Assembly: GCA_036566925.1 (NCBI GenBank)
Contig: DATCVI010000223.1
Location: 1 to 15,935, forward strand
DNA: 15,935 nucleotides
Direction of reading: 5' to 3'
From: Stenotrophomonas_A sp036566925
Lineage (GTDB): Bacteria; Pseudomonadota; Gammaproteobacteria; Xanthomonadales; Xanthomonadaceae
Shown here: in pieces, positions 1 to 6,100 of the stretch
Numbering within the stretch: the stretch's first letter is position 1
How the letters are laid out: each line of letters starts with the position of its first letter
Notes under the pieces: generated by a model
What the model was told of the DNA's origin: nothing
The model's input: the letters and a program-made list of their open reading frames with translations, nothing else
The model's database searches: none
Made by a program: the position numbers and the translations under genes

Positions 1-75
1 GCGGCGCCGGCCCGCGCGCCTGCTGCCGGCAATGCCGCGCCGCAAGCGCGCGCCGCGGCAACGGCCAAGGGCTGA
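1..75 (+). CDS. exbB: C-terminal tail of an ExbB/TolQ/MotA-family proton channel protein (partial)
   Basis: The first 24 codons of the window form an open frame ending at a TGA (73-75), three bases before the exbD start. The encoded tail is almost only Ala, Pro, Arg and Gly, like the low-complexity cytoplasmic tails of ExbB-type proteins. No diagnostic domain lies inside the window. The call therefore rests on position, since exbB commonly sits directly upstream of exbD, and on the tight spacing that suggests one operon. It would be the proton-channel partner of the ExbD below. The identity is inferred, not seen. Confidence 0.55.
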   Translation, partial: AAPARAPAAGNAAPQARAAATAKG

Positions 76-78
76 CGC

Positions 79-501
79 GTGCGCATCGGCGACAACCGCG
101 CCCAGGACGAGCCGCATATCGACCTGGTGCCGCTGATCGACGTGATCCTGGTGTTGATCATCTTCTTCGTGGTCACCACCACCTTCGATGCGCGTTCGAC
201 CCTGCAGTTGCAGTTGCCCAGCGCCAGCGACCAGCACAACGCCGCGCCGCCGCGCTCTCTGAGCGTGCTGGTGAATGCCGATGGTCACTACTTCATCAAT
301 GATCGCGAGGTGTTGCGCAGCGACATCGAATCGCTCAAGCAGGTGATCGGTGAGGTGGCAGGCGACGACCGCGAGCAGACGGTGCTGTTGCGCGCCGATG
401 CGCGCACGCCCTATCAGGCGGTGGTAACGGCGCAGGATGCGCTGGGGCAGCTGGGGTTCCGCAAGTTGGCGATTGCGACGGCGCCGGAAGTGAAGCGGTG
501 A
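79..501 (+). CDS. exbD: ExbD/TolR-family biopolymer transport protein
   Basis: The 140-residue product is an inner-membrane protein with a short cytoplasmic N-terminus, one membrane helix (about residues 16-36) and a periplasmic domain. The helix carries the family hallmark LVPLIDVILVLIIFF, with Asp21 in the position of the proton-conducting aspartate. With ExbB it would convert proton motive force into work on a TonB-type or cell-envelope partner. The length matches the family (about 140 residues). The start is GTG, three bases after the preceding stop, so the two genes are probably translationally linked. A standalone exbB-exbD pair upstream of msbA-lpxK-kdsB is a recurrent gammaproteobacterial arrangement. 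No tonB is visible here, so the energised partner is unknown. A TolR-like role is the main alternative. Confidence 0.9.
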   Translation: MRIGDNRAQDEPHIDLVPLIDVILVLIIFFVVTTTFDARSTLQLQLPSASDQHNAAPPRSLSVLVNADGHYFINDREVLRSDIESLKQVIGEVAGDDREQTVLLRADARTPYQAVVTAQDALGQLGFRKLAIATAPEVKR

Positions 502-535
502 GGCGGCCGCGGCGGGTTGCCCATGCGGCCGCCTC
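500..535. terminator. Hairpin between convergent exbD and the minus-strand peptide gene
   Basis: A perfect 11-bp inverted repeat has arms 500-510 (GAGGCGGCCGC) and 525-535 (GCGGCCGCCTC) around a 14-base loop. It starts inside the exbD stop codon and lies just beyond the stop of the minus-strand peptide gene, which is where a bidirectional terminator is expected. Neither side has a good T-run, so its efficiency as an intrinsic terminator is uncertain. It could instead stabilise transcript 3' ends. Confidence 0.55.
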
Positions 536-545
536 TCCTCCTACT

Positions 546-698
546 TCAGCGTAGCAGTTGCATCATCATCATTTGCCTGGCCCGTTCGAGCGGCTCAAAG
601 ACGATTTCGGCGGTGCTGTCCACTTTGGCGGTCACGCCGGAAAAGTCGGCGCAGCCACCGCTGACTTGCAAGATTTCTTCCTCAGTCAATTCGCGCAT
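546..698 (-). CDS. Small peptide precursor with double-glycine leader (bacteriocin/RiPP/pheromone-like)
   Basis: This 50-residue product is read on the minus strand. It begins MRELTEEEILQVSGG, which fits the double-glycine leader pattern (MRELT..E...VSGG) of class II bacteriocins, Blp/ComC-type peptides and some RiPP precursors. Such leaders are cut after Gly-Gly by the C39 peptidase domain of a dedicated ABC exporter. The predicted 35-residue mature part starts with the only Cys (Cys16), has acidic and basic residues in the middle (AKVDSTAEIVFEPLERAR) and ends with four Met and QLLR. It lacks the GxxxG richness of two-peptide bacteriocins. The ATG at 696-698 is preceded by GAAGGG with five bases between. 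Upstream bases 699-930 are untranslated on this strand as far as I can tell. The neighbouring msbA has no C39 domain, so the exporter must be elsewhere. The leader match is seen directly; function as toxin, signal or orphan is unknown. Confidence 0.72.
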   Translation of the reverse strand: MRELTEEEILQVSGGCADFSGVTAKVDSTAEIVFEPLERARQMMMMQLLR

Positions 699-703
699 TT
701 GAA

Positions 704-709
704 CCCTTC
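704..709 (-). promoter_or_regulatory. Ribosome binding site of the small peptide gene
   Basis: Read on the minus strand, GAAGGG lies five bases before the ATG at 698. It is one of the clearer Shine-Dalgarno sites in a window where many core genes lack one. It is a main argument that the short ORF is translated. Confidence 0.65.
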
Positions 710-758
710 TATTGATTTGCGGATGTGGTCAACAGAATTGCCACCGGGCCCGACGGCG

Positions 759-787
759 ATTCGATTGGGGCATGCCTTCGGTTTCAA
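759..787 (-). promoter_or_regulatory. Possible promoter of the small peptide gene
   Basis: On the minus strand, TTGAAA (787-782) is followed after 17 bases by TCGAAT (764-759), a four-of-six match to the -10 consensus. It would give a leader of about 50 bases. The match is modest and could be chance. I found no convincing plus-strand promoter for msbA in 699-930. Confidence 0.3.
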
Positions 788-930
788 GGCAATCTGAATC
801 ACCTTTTCCGTTGAAAGTTCTCACGTCTACCAGGGGACGCGCAGCAATTGGTCACACTGACACGTACCCTTCACAGGCCGCTTCTGAAAGAATGCGGCCA
901 GGCCTCTAACCAGCGGAACTCCAAGACCTG

Positions 931-2682
931 ATGAAGAGCTCCAAGTCAACGCCCGTGTGGCCGATCTACCGCCGACTGTTGGGCTATACGCGCAACTATT
1001 CGGGTTGGCTGGTCGGTGCGTTGTTGGGCATGGCGGTGGAAAGTGTGGCCGGCTATTTCTTCATGTTGTTGATGAAGCCGCTCATCAACCAAGGCATCGT
1101 CAACCCTGAGCCGCGCATGGCGGTTCTGTTGCCGCTTGCCATCCTGGGCCTGTTTGTCATGCGGAGCCTGGCAACTTTCGCCAACGACTACTGCATGGCG
1201 CGGACCGGTCGAAGCGTAGTGCGGGATCTGCGCGAACAAGTACTGGCCAAATACCTTCGACTGCCGTCTTCGCACTTCGACAGCGAAGCGACCCCTGTGA
1301 TGGTCAGTCGGCTGAACTTCGACACAGAGCAGGTCACCCAGGCAAGTGCCGACGCACTGAAGACCATGGTGGCCGACACGCTCACTGTGATCCTGATGCT
1401 GGTGGCAATGCTGCAGATGAGCGTCAAGGTGACCCTGGCGATGTTGCTGGTTGTCCCGCTCATCGGTGTCATCGTGTCCTATGTGGGCAAGCGCTATCGC
1501 CGCATCAGTCGCGGCATCCAGGACGGCATGGGGCAAATGGCGCAGGCGGCCGAGCAGTCGTTGGGTGCACAGCAGGAAGTAAAGATCCACGGCACGCAGG
1601 AGCTGGAGATCGGGCGGTTCCAGTCGTTGGCCAACCGGATGCTGCGGTTGAATATGAAGGTGGAGACGACGCGCGCGACAGCTTCGGCCACGGTGCAGTT
1701 TCTTGCCGCGCTGGCGCTGGCCGTGATCGTGTGGGTCGCCACGCGCGAGTCGCTTGCCGGGCGCTTGAACGCAGGTGAGTTCATGACCCTCATGAGCTCC
1801 ATGATGGCCATCATCCCCTCCCTCCGCCGCCTCACCAGCGTGCAAAGCTCCATCTCCCGCGGCGTCGCCGCCGCCGAGCGGCTGTTCGGCATCCTCGATC
1901 TGCCGACCGAGCCGGATACCGGCAAGCGCGAGGTCGGTCGCGTGCGTGGCGAGCTCTCGTTCGAACACGTCATGCTCCGCTATCGCCAGGACGATGGTCT
2001 CGCCCTGGACGACATCAGCTTCGTGGCCAAGCCGGGCACGGTCACGGCGATCGTCGGGCGTTCGGGCAGTGGCAAGACCAGCCTGGTGCGCCTGGTGCCG
2101 CGCTTCTACGAAACCACCGGCGGCTGCATCCGCCTGGATGGCGTGCCGTTGGACGATTACCGGCTGGAAGACCTGCGCCGGCAGATCGCCCTGGTCGGGC
2201 AGAAGGTAATGCTGTTCGACGACACCATTGCCGCCAATATCGCTTATGGCACCGAGGCCAGCGAGGGGCAGATCCGCGCCGCGGCCGAGGCGGCCAATGC
2301 CTGGGAATTCATCGAGCGCCTGCCGCAGCAGTTGCAGACGCCGATCGGCGAGAACGGCGCGCTGCTGTCCGGCGGCCAGCGCCAGCGCCTGGCCATTGCG
2401 CGCGCGATCCTGCGCGATGCACCGATCCTGATCCTGGATGAAGCTACGGCGGCGCTCGACAACGAATCCGAACGCCTGGTGCAGGACGCGTTGCACCGGT
2501 TGATGCCGGACCGCACTACGCTAGTGATCGCGCATCGGCTCTCGACCATCGAACACGCCGACCAGGTGCTGGTGATGGACCATGGCCGCATCGTCGAGCG
2601 GGGTACCCACGCGCAGCTGCTGGCGCAGGGCGGGTTGTATGCGCACCTGCATGGCATGCAGTTCCGCGAAAGGCAGGCATGA
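931..2682 (+). CDS. msbA: Lipid A export ABC transporter, permease-ATPase
   Basis: The 583-residue half-transporter flips lipid A-core across the inner membrane using ATP, working as a homodimer. E. coli MsbA is of almost the same length. Residues 1 to about 310 hold the six-helix membrane domain, with strong hydrophobic stretches near 26-48, 63-84, 148-182 and 253-272. The nucleotide-binding domain follows: Walker A GRSGSGKTS at 376-384, Q-loop Gln424, signature LSGGQRQR at 479-486, Walker B ILILDEATAALD at 499-510 and the switch His in AHRLSTI (about 535). An in-frame TAA at 907-909 makes the ATG at 931 the only standard start; its ribosome site is weak. The gene overlaps lpxK by four bases (ATGA). 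To my eye the membrane half has less GC-biased codons than the ATPase half, which starts near 1800. There is no C39 peptidase domain. A generic lipid or drug exporter is less likely given lpxK next door. Confidence 0.95.
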   Translation: MKSSKSTPVWPIYRRLLGYTRNYSGWLVGALLGMAVESVAGYFFMLLMKPLINQGIVNPEPRMAVLLPLAILGLFVMRSLATFANDYCMARTGRSVVRDLREQVLAKYLRLPSSHFDSEATPVMVSRLNFDTEQVTQASADALKTMVADTLTVILMLVAMLQMSVKVTLAMLLVVPLIGVIVSYVGKRYRRISRGIQDGMGQMAQAAEQSLGAQQEVKIHGTQELEIGRFQSLANRMLRLNMKVETTRATASATVQFLAALALAVIVWVATRESLAGRLNAGEFMTLMSSMMAIIPSLRRLTSVQSSISRGVAAAERLFGILDLPTEPDTGKREVGRVRGELSFEHVMLRYRQDDGLALDDISFVAKPGTVTAIVGRSGSGKTSLVRLVPRFYETTGGCIRLDGVPLDDYRLEDLRRQIALVGQKVMLFDDTIAANIAYGTEASEGQIRAAAEAANAWEFIERLPQQLQTPIGENGALLSGGQRQRLAIARAILRDAPILILDEATAALDNESERLVQDALHRLMPDRTTLVIAHRLSTIEHADQVLVMDHGRIVERGTHAQLLAQGGLYAHLHGMQFRERQA

Positions 2683-3701
2683 GCAAACCTTCGAGCAAGA
2701 CCCCGGCCTACTGGTACGAAGACCTGCCGGTACCGCTGGGTGCACGACTGCTGGCGCCGCTGTATGGCGCGGTGAGCGGCCTGCGTCGCGTGCTTTACCG
2801 GCGCGGTTGGCTGCGTCGGCATTCGATGCCGGTGCCGGTGGTGGTGGTGGGCAACGTCACTGCCGGCGGCACCGGCAAGACGCCGCTGACCATCGCCCTG
2901 GTCGAGCGCCTGCGCGAAGCCGGCTGGAAGCCGGGCGTGGCCAGCCGCGGCTACGGCCGTGAGCAGGCCCGCACGCCACGTTGGATCGATCAGGGAACAC
3001 CCGCCAACCTGGGTGGCGACGAGCCGGTGCTGATCGCCTGGAAGACCGGGGTGCCGGTACGGGTCGACGCCGACCGCGTGGCCGCGGCGCGTGCGCTGGT
3101 GGAAGCAGGCTGCGACATCGTGGTCTGCGACGACGGCCTCCAGCACTACCGCTTGGCGCGCGATGTCGAGATCGAGGTGGTCGATGGCAAGCGCCGCTAT
3201 GGCAACGGCCGGCTGATGCCGGCCGGCCCATTGCGCGAACCGGCCGAGCGCGCGCGCGAATGCGATTTCCGCGTCGTCAATCTCGGCGAAGCCAGCGGCG
3301 AGGCAGATCAGGCCATGGCGCCGGGCTTCGGCGAATGGCAGATGCGCCTGCGGCTGGAGGAGGCGCAGCCGCTCAGCGGTGGCCGCGCGCGGTCTCTGGC
3401 GACCTTCGCCGGCCAGCGCGTGCACGCGGTGGCCGGTATCGGCAATCCCGAGCGCTTTTTCGCCATGCTGCGTTCGCGTGCGATTGGTGTTGTGCCGCAT
3501 GCCTTTGCCGACCATCACCGCTACGCGTCAACGGACTTCGAGTTCGGCAGCCAATTGCCGGTGTTGATGACCGAGAAGGACGCGGTGAAGTGTCGTGGCT
3601 TTGCCGACGAGTGGATGTTCAGCGTGCCGCTCAAGGCAGAGCTGCCCGCCGCATTTTGGGTGGCGCTGCTGGACCGGCTGGGCAAGTTGCGGCGGGGTTG
3701 A
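2679..3701 (+). CDS. lpxK: Tetraacyldisaccharide 4'-kinase
   Basis: LpxK phosphorylates the 4' position of the lipid A disaccharide precursor, the sixth step of the Raetz pathway, at the inner face of the inner membrane. The 340-residue product is close to the usual 320-340. It has an N-terminal amphipathic region, then the LpxK form of the Walker A loop, GNVTAGGTGKTP at 58-69, and the conserved DDGLQHYRL at 151-159. A further family block, PLREPAERARECDFRVVN, follows near 190. The start codon overlaps the msbA stop, so translation is coupled to the flippase that exports its product. No anomaly was seen. Confidence 0.95.
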   Translation: MSKPSSKTPAYWYEDLPVPLGARLLAPLYGAVSGLRRVLYRRGWLRRHSMPVPVVVVGNVTAGGTGKTPLTIALVERLREAGWKPGVASRGYGREQARTPRWIDQGTPANLGGDEPVLIAWKTGVPVRVDADRVAAARALVEAGCDIVVCDDGLQHYRLARDVEIEVVDGKRRYGNGRLMPAGPLREPAERARECDFRVVNLGEASGEADQAMAPGFGEWQMRLRLEEAQPLSGGRARSLATFAGQRVHAVAGIGNPERFFAMLRSRAIGVVPHAFADHHRYASTDFEFGSQLPVLMTEKDAVKCRGFADEWMFSVPLKAELPAAFWVALLDRLGKLRRG

Positions 3702-3730
3702 GGGCGAACCAGGTCCGACCCGGCGGTCGC

Positions 3731-3736
3731 TACAAT
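3731..3736 (+). promoter_or_regulatory. Possible -10 element upstream of kdsB
   Basis: TACAAT matches five of six bases of the sigma-70 -10 consensus and lies about 65 bases before the kdsB ATG, in the only sizeable gap of the lpxK-kdsB region. No good -35 box sits 16-18 bases upstream, so it may be a weak or activator-dependent internal promoter. Confidence 0.35.
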
Positions 3737-3801
3737 GCTGGGCGCATCCCGCCGGCAGCACTGGCTGTTAGTGAATCGTGACCCGTACACCCGGAACCCC
3801 C

Positions 3802-4581
3802 ATGCCTGATTCTGCGCTCCCGCCTCCTTTCGTTGTCGCCGTTCCGGCGCGCTATGCCGCTTCGCGGCTGCCGGGCAAACCACTGCGGCTGCTCGGGGGC
3901 GAACCGCTGGTGCGGCGTGTGGCCGAGCGCGCCCTGCAGGCCGGCGCCTCCGAGGTCTGGGTGGCCACCGACGACGCACGCGTAGCGGCGGCCATCGACG
4001 GCCTGGCCGGCGTGCACGTGGCGATGACTTCGGCCGACCACGCCTCGGGTACCGACCGCCTGGCTGAGTGCGCACGCGTGGCCGGCTGGACGGCAGACAC
4101 CGTGGTCGTGAACCTGCAGGGCGACGAGCCGTTCGCGCCGGCCGCTGGCATCCGCGCGGTGGCACAGCTGTTGGCCGATGGCCAGGCCCGGATGTCGACG
4201 CTGGCCGCGCCGATCACCGCGGCGCACGAGCTGTTCGACCCCAACGTGGTCAAGCTGGTGCGCGACGACAGTGGCCATGCCCTGTATTTCAGCCGCGCCC
4301 CGATTCCCTGGCACCGCGATGGGTTTGCCGCGTCGCGTGAGGTCCTGCCCGCGGGCGAGTGGTTGCGCCACATCGGCATCTACGGCTATCGCGCCGGCTT
4401 CCTGCAGCAGTTCGCGGCGATGCCGCCCGGCCGGCTGGAGCAAGCAGAGTCGCTCGAACAGCTGCGGGTGCTGGAGGCGGGCTACCGGATCGCCGTGGCG
4501 CTGACGCCCGAGCAGTTCCCGCCAGGCATCGACACGCCCGAGGACCTGCTGCGTGCCGAGGCCCGCTGGGCCGGCGCATGA
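3802..4581 (+). CDS. kdsB: 3-deoxy-manno-octulosonate cytidylyltransferase (CMP-Kdo synthetase)
   Basis: KdsB activates Kdo with CTP to give CMP-Kdo, the donor for the first sugars added to lipid A in the cytoplasm. Counting from the ATG at 3802 the product has 259 residues, near the usual 245-260. It shows the nucleotide-binding PARYAASRLPGKPL (15-28), then VATDD (54-58), SADHASGTDRLAE (78-90) and the metal-binding NLQGDEPF (104-111). An in-frame GTG at 3778 would add eight residues (MTRTPGTP). I prefer 3802 because family proteins begin just before FVVAVPARY and neither start has a strong ribosome site. It completes the lipid A/Kdo block with msbA and lpxK. Confidence 0.94.
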   Translation: MPDSALPPPFVVAVPARYAASRLPGKPLRLLGGEPLVRRVAERALQAGASEVWVATDDARVAAAIDGLAGVHVAMTSADHASGTDRLAECARVAGWTADTVVVNLQGDEPFAPAAGIRAVAQLLADGQARMSTLAAPITAAHELFDPNVVKLVRDDSGHALYFSRAPIPWHRDGFAASREVLPAGEWLRHIGIYGYRAGFLQQFAAMPPGRLEQAESLEQLRVLEAGYRIAVALTPEQFPPGIDTPEDLLRAEARWAGA

Positions 4582-4600
4582 GGCGGCCGGGAGGCCCTGG

Positions 4601-4629
4601 CTCACGCCTGCGCGGGGTTTGGGCATAAT
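4601..4629 (+). promoter_or_regulatory. Promoter that may give a leaderless mRNA for the NHL protein
   Basis: The hexamer CATAAT (4624-4629) is a five-of-six -10 match, with a half-matched -35 (CTCACG, 4601-4606) at 17-base spacing. Only six bases separate the -10 box from the ATG at 4636. Initiation would therefore fall on or next to the start codon. No Shine-Dalgarno is present in this gap. Leaderless transcription is an inference from this geometry. Confidence 0.45.
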
Positions 4630-4635
4630 CGTCCC

Positions 4636-6057
4636 ATGAGCGCGCAGAACCTCCAGGAATTTCCGGAATTTCCCACCTGGCTCAACGCCCGGGCCTCCAC
4701 TTTGCAGGAGCACCGCGGCCGTGCCTTGGCCCTGGCCTTCGTCAACGCCGGTTCGGAATGGTGCACGCAGCGTTTGACGGAGTTGTCGCAATGGCAGGCG
4801 CGCAATCCCGGCTGGCTGCAGCTGATCGTGGTGCAGGTGCCGCGTTTCGATAGCGAGCGCGAGCCGGAGCGTTCGCTCAAGCTGCTGCGCCAGCATGGGG
4901 TGCAGGCGCCGATCCTGCTGGATCGCGAATGGGAAACCTGGCGCCGCTTCGGCGTGACCTCCTGGCCCACGGTAGTGCTGCTGGATGCGCAAGGCCGCGA
5001 ACGCCAGCGGCTGGTGGGGCTGGGCGGCGAGGTCGAACGCGAACTGCAGGCGCTATGCGCCGGGCAGCAACCGCCCGGCGACGAGGATTTGAGCCCACAG
5101 CGCGAGCACAACCCCGAGCCGCGCGGGATGCTGCGCTTTCCCACTGGCCTGGCCGCCAGCGCCGATCGCCTGTACATCGCCGATAGCGGCCACCACCGCG
5201 TATTGGAATGCAATCACGCCGGCCGCGTACTGCGGCAATTCGGCCTGGGCACGGCCGACTTCATGGACGGCGGCCTGGGCGAAGCGGCGTTCCGGCGTCC
5301 GCGCGGCTTGGCGCTGTCGCGTGAATCGCTGTACGTGGCCGATGCCGGCAACCACGCGTTGCGGCGGATCAATCTCACCTCTGCCCAGGTCGATACCTTG
5401 TGTGGCAATGGCCGCAGCGGGGAGCCGGTCGAGGGGGTGGTCAGCGAGGCCGGGCAGGTCTCCCTGGATAGCCCGCACGGCGTGACCGTGGCTGGCAACG
5501 AGTTGCTGATCGCGATGGCCGGCGACAACCGCATCTGGGGCTACGACCTGGGGCGCGGCGAGCTGCGCTGGCGCGCGGGTGCCGGGGCGCTCGACGAGCG
5601 CGACGGCAGCGGCCATATGGCCGCTTTCGCCCAGCCGACCGCCGTGGTGGCCGTGCAGCAGACGCTCTATGTGTGCGATGCATTGGGCTCTTCGATTCGT
5701 TCGATGCAACTGCGTGGCGATCTGGTGCAGACCCTGGTGGGCGGGCAGGGGCCGTGGGAGTTCGGCAATGCCGACGGCCCTCGTAACCTGGCGCGCCTGC
5801 AGTTCCCGCAGGCCATCGCCATGGACCCGGCCGGCGCGCCGGTGTTGTGGATCGCCGACAGCGGCAACGGCAGCCTGCGCAGCCTGCGCCTGGGCGGCGG
5901 CGACCTGGCGACGGTGAACCTGCCGCGGCGCCTGCGTGGGCCGGCCGGCGTAGCGGTGGCGGCCGGCACGGTTTGGATCGCCGAGACCGATGCGCACGGC
6001 ATACTGCGATACGACATCGCCAGCGGCGAACTGAGCGAGTTCGCGCTGCACGAATGA
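4636..6057 (+). CDS. Thioredoxin-like / NHL-repeat beta-propeller protein (NHLRC2-like)
   Basis: The 473-residue product combines two domains. Residues about 20-140 look like a thioredoxin fold: a strand LALAFVNAGS, then EWC (Cys43) where the CxxC would be, and a cis-Pro loop VTSWPTVVLLD (about 107-117). Only one cysteine remains, so ordinary disulfide exchange is unlikely. Residues about 163-463 contain six NHL repeats, each with a pattern like FPTGLA....LYIADSGHHRVL, seen near 168-190, 220-245, 278-303, 331-356, 389-416 and 434-460. They predict a six-bladed propeller. The order matches animal and bacterial NHLRC2-type proteins, whose reaction is not established. No signal peptide is seen, so it is probably cytoplasmic. 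It lies between kdsB and uvrC and seems to have its own promoter. A binding or scaffold role is my inference. Confidence 0.82.
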   Translation: MSAQNLQEFPEFPTWLNARASTLQEHRGRALALAFVNAGSEWCTQRLTELSQWQARNPGWLQLIVVQVPRFDSEREPERSLKLLRQHGVQAPILLDREWETWRRFGVTSWPTVVLLDAQGRERQRLVGLGGEVERELQALCAGQQPPGDEDLSPQREHNPEPRGMLRFPTGLAASADRLYIADSGHHRVLECNHAGRVLRQFGLGTADFMDGGLGEAAFRRPRGLALSRESLYVADAGNHALRRINLTSAQVDTLCGNGRSGEPVEGVVSEAGQVSLDSPHGVTVAGNELLIAMAGDNRIWGYDLGRGELRWRAGAGALDERDGSGHMAAFAQPTAVVAVQQTLYVCDALGSSIRSMQLRGDLVQTLVGGQGPWEFGNADGPRNLARLQFPQAIAMDPAGAPVLWIADSGNGSLRSLRLGGGDLATVNLPRRLRGPAGVAVAAGTVWIAETDAHGILRYDIASGELSEFALHE

Positions 6058-6100
6058 CGCCACGCCTCGTGACCGCAAGCCAAGTGACAGCGCATCCCGC

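Noticed and set aside
721..823. Possible second small peptide on the minus strand upstream of the double-glycine gene (GTG near 822)
   Set aside because: About 32 codons, non-ATG start, no good ribosome site and no leader motif.
517..909. Three short plus-strand ORFs (517-702, 558-797, 712-909) in the exbD-msbA gap
   Set aside because: They overlap one another, lack ribosome sites and have compositions unlike proteins. The first two are the complement of the minus-strand peptide gene, whose leader is far more convincing.
946..2496. 516-codon minus-strand ORF opposite msbA
   Set aside because: His- and Gln-rich shadow of a well-recognised gene; no domain and typical of GC-rich antisense frames.
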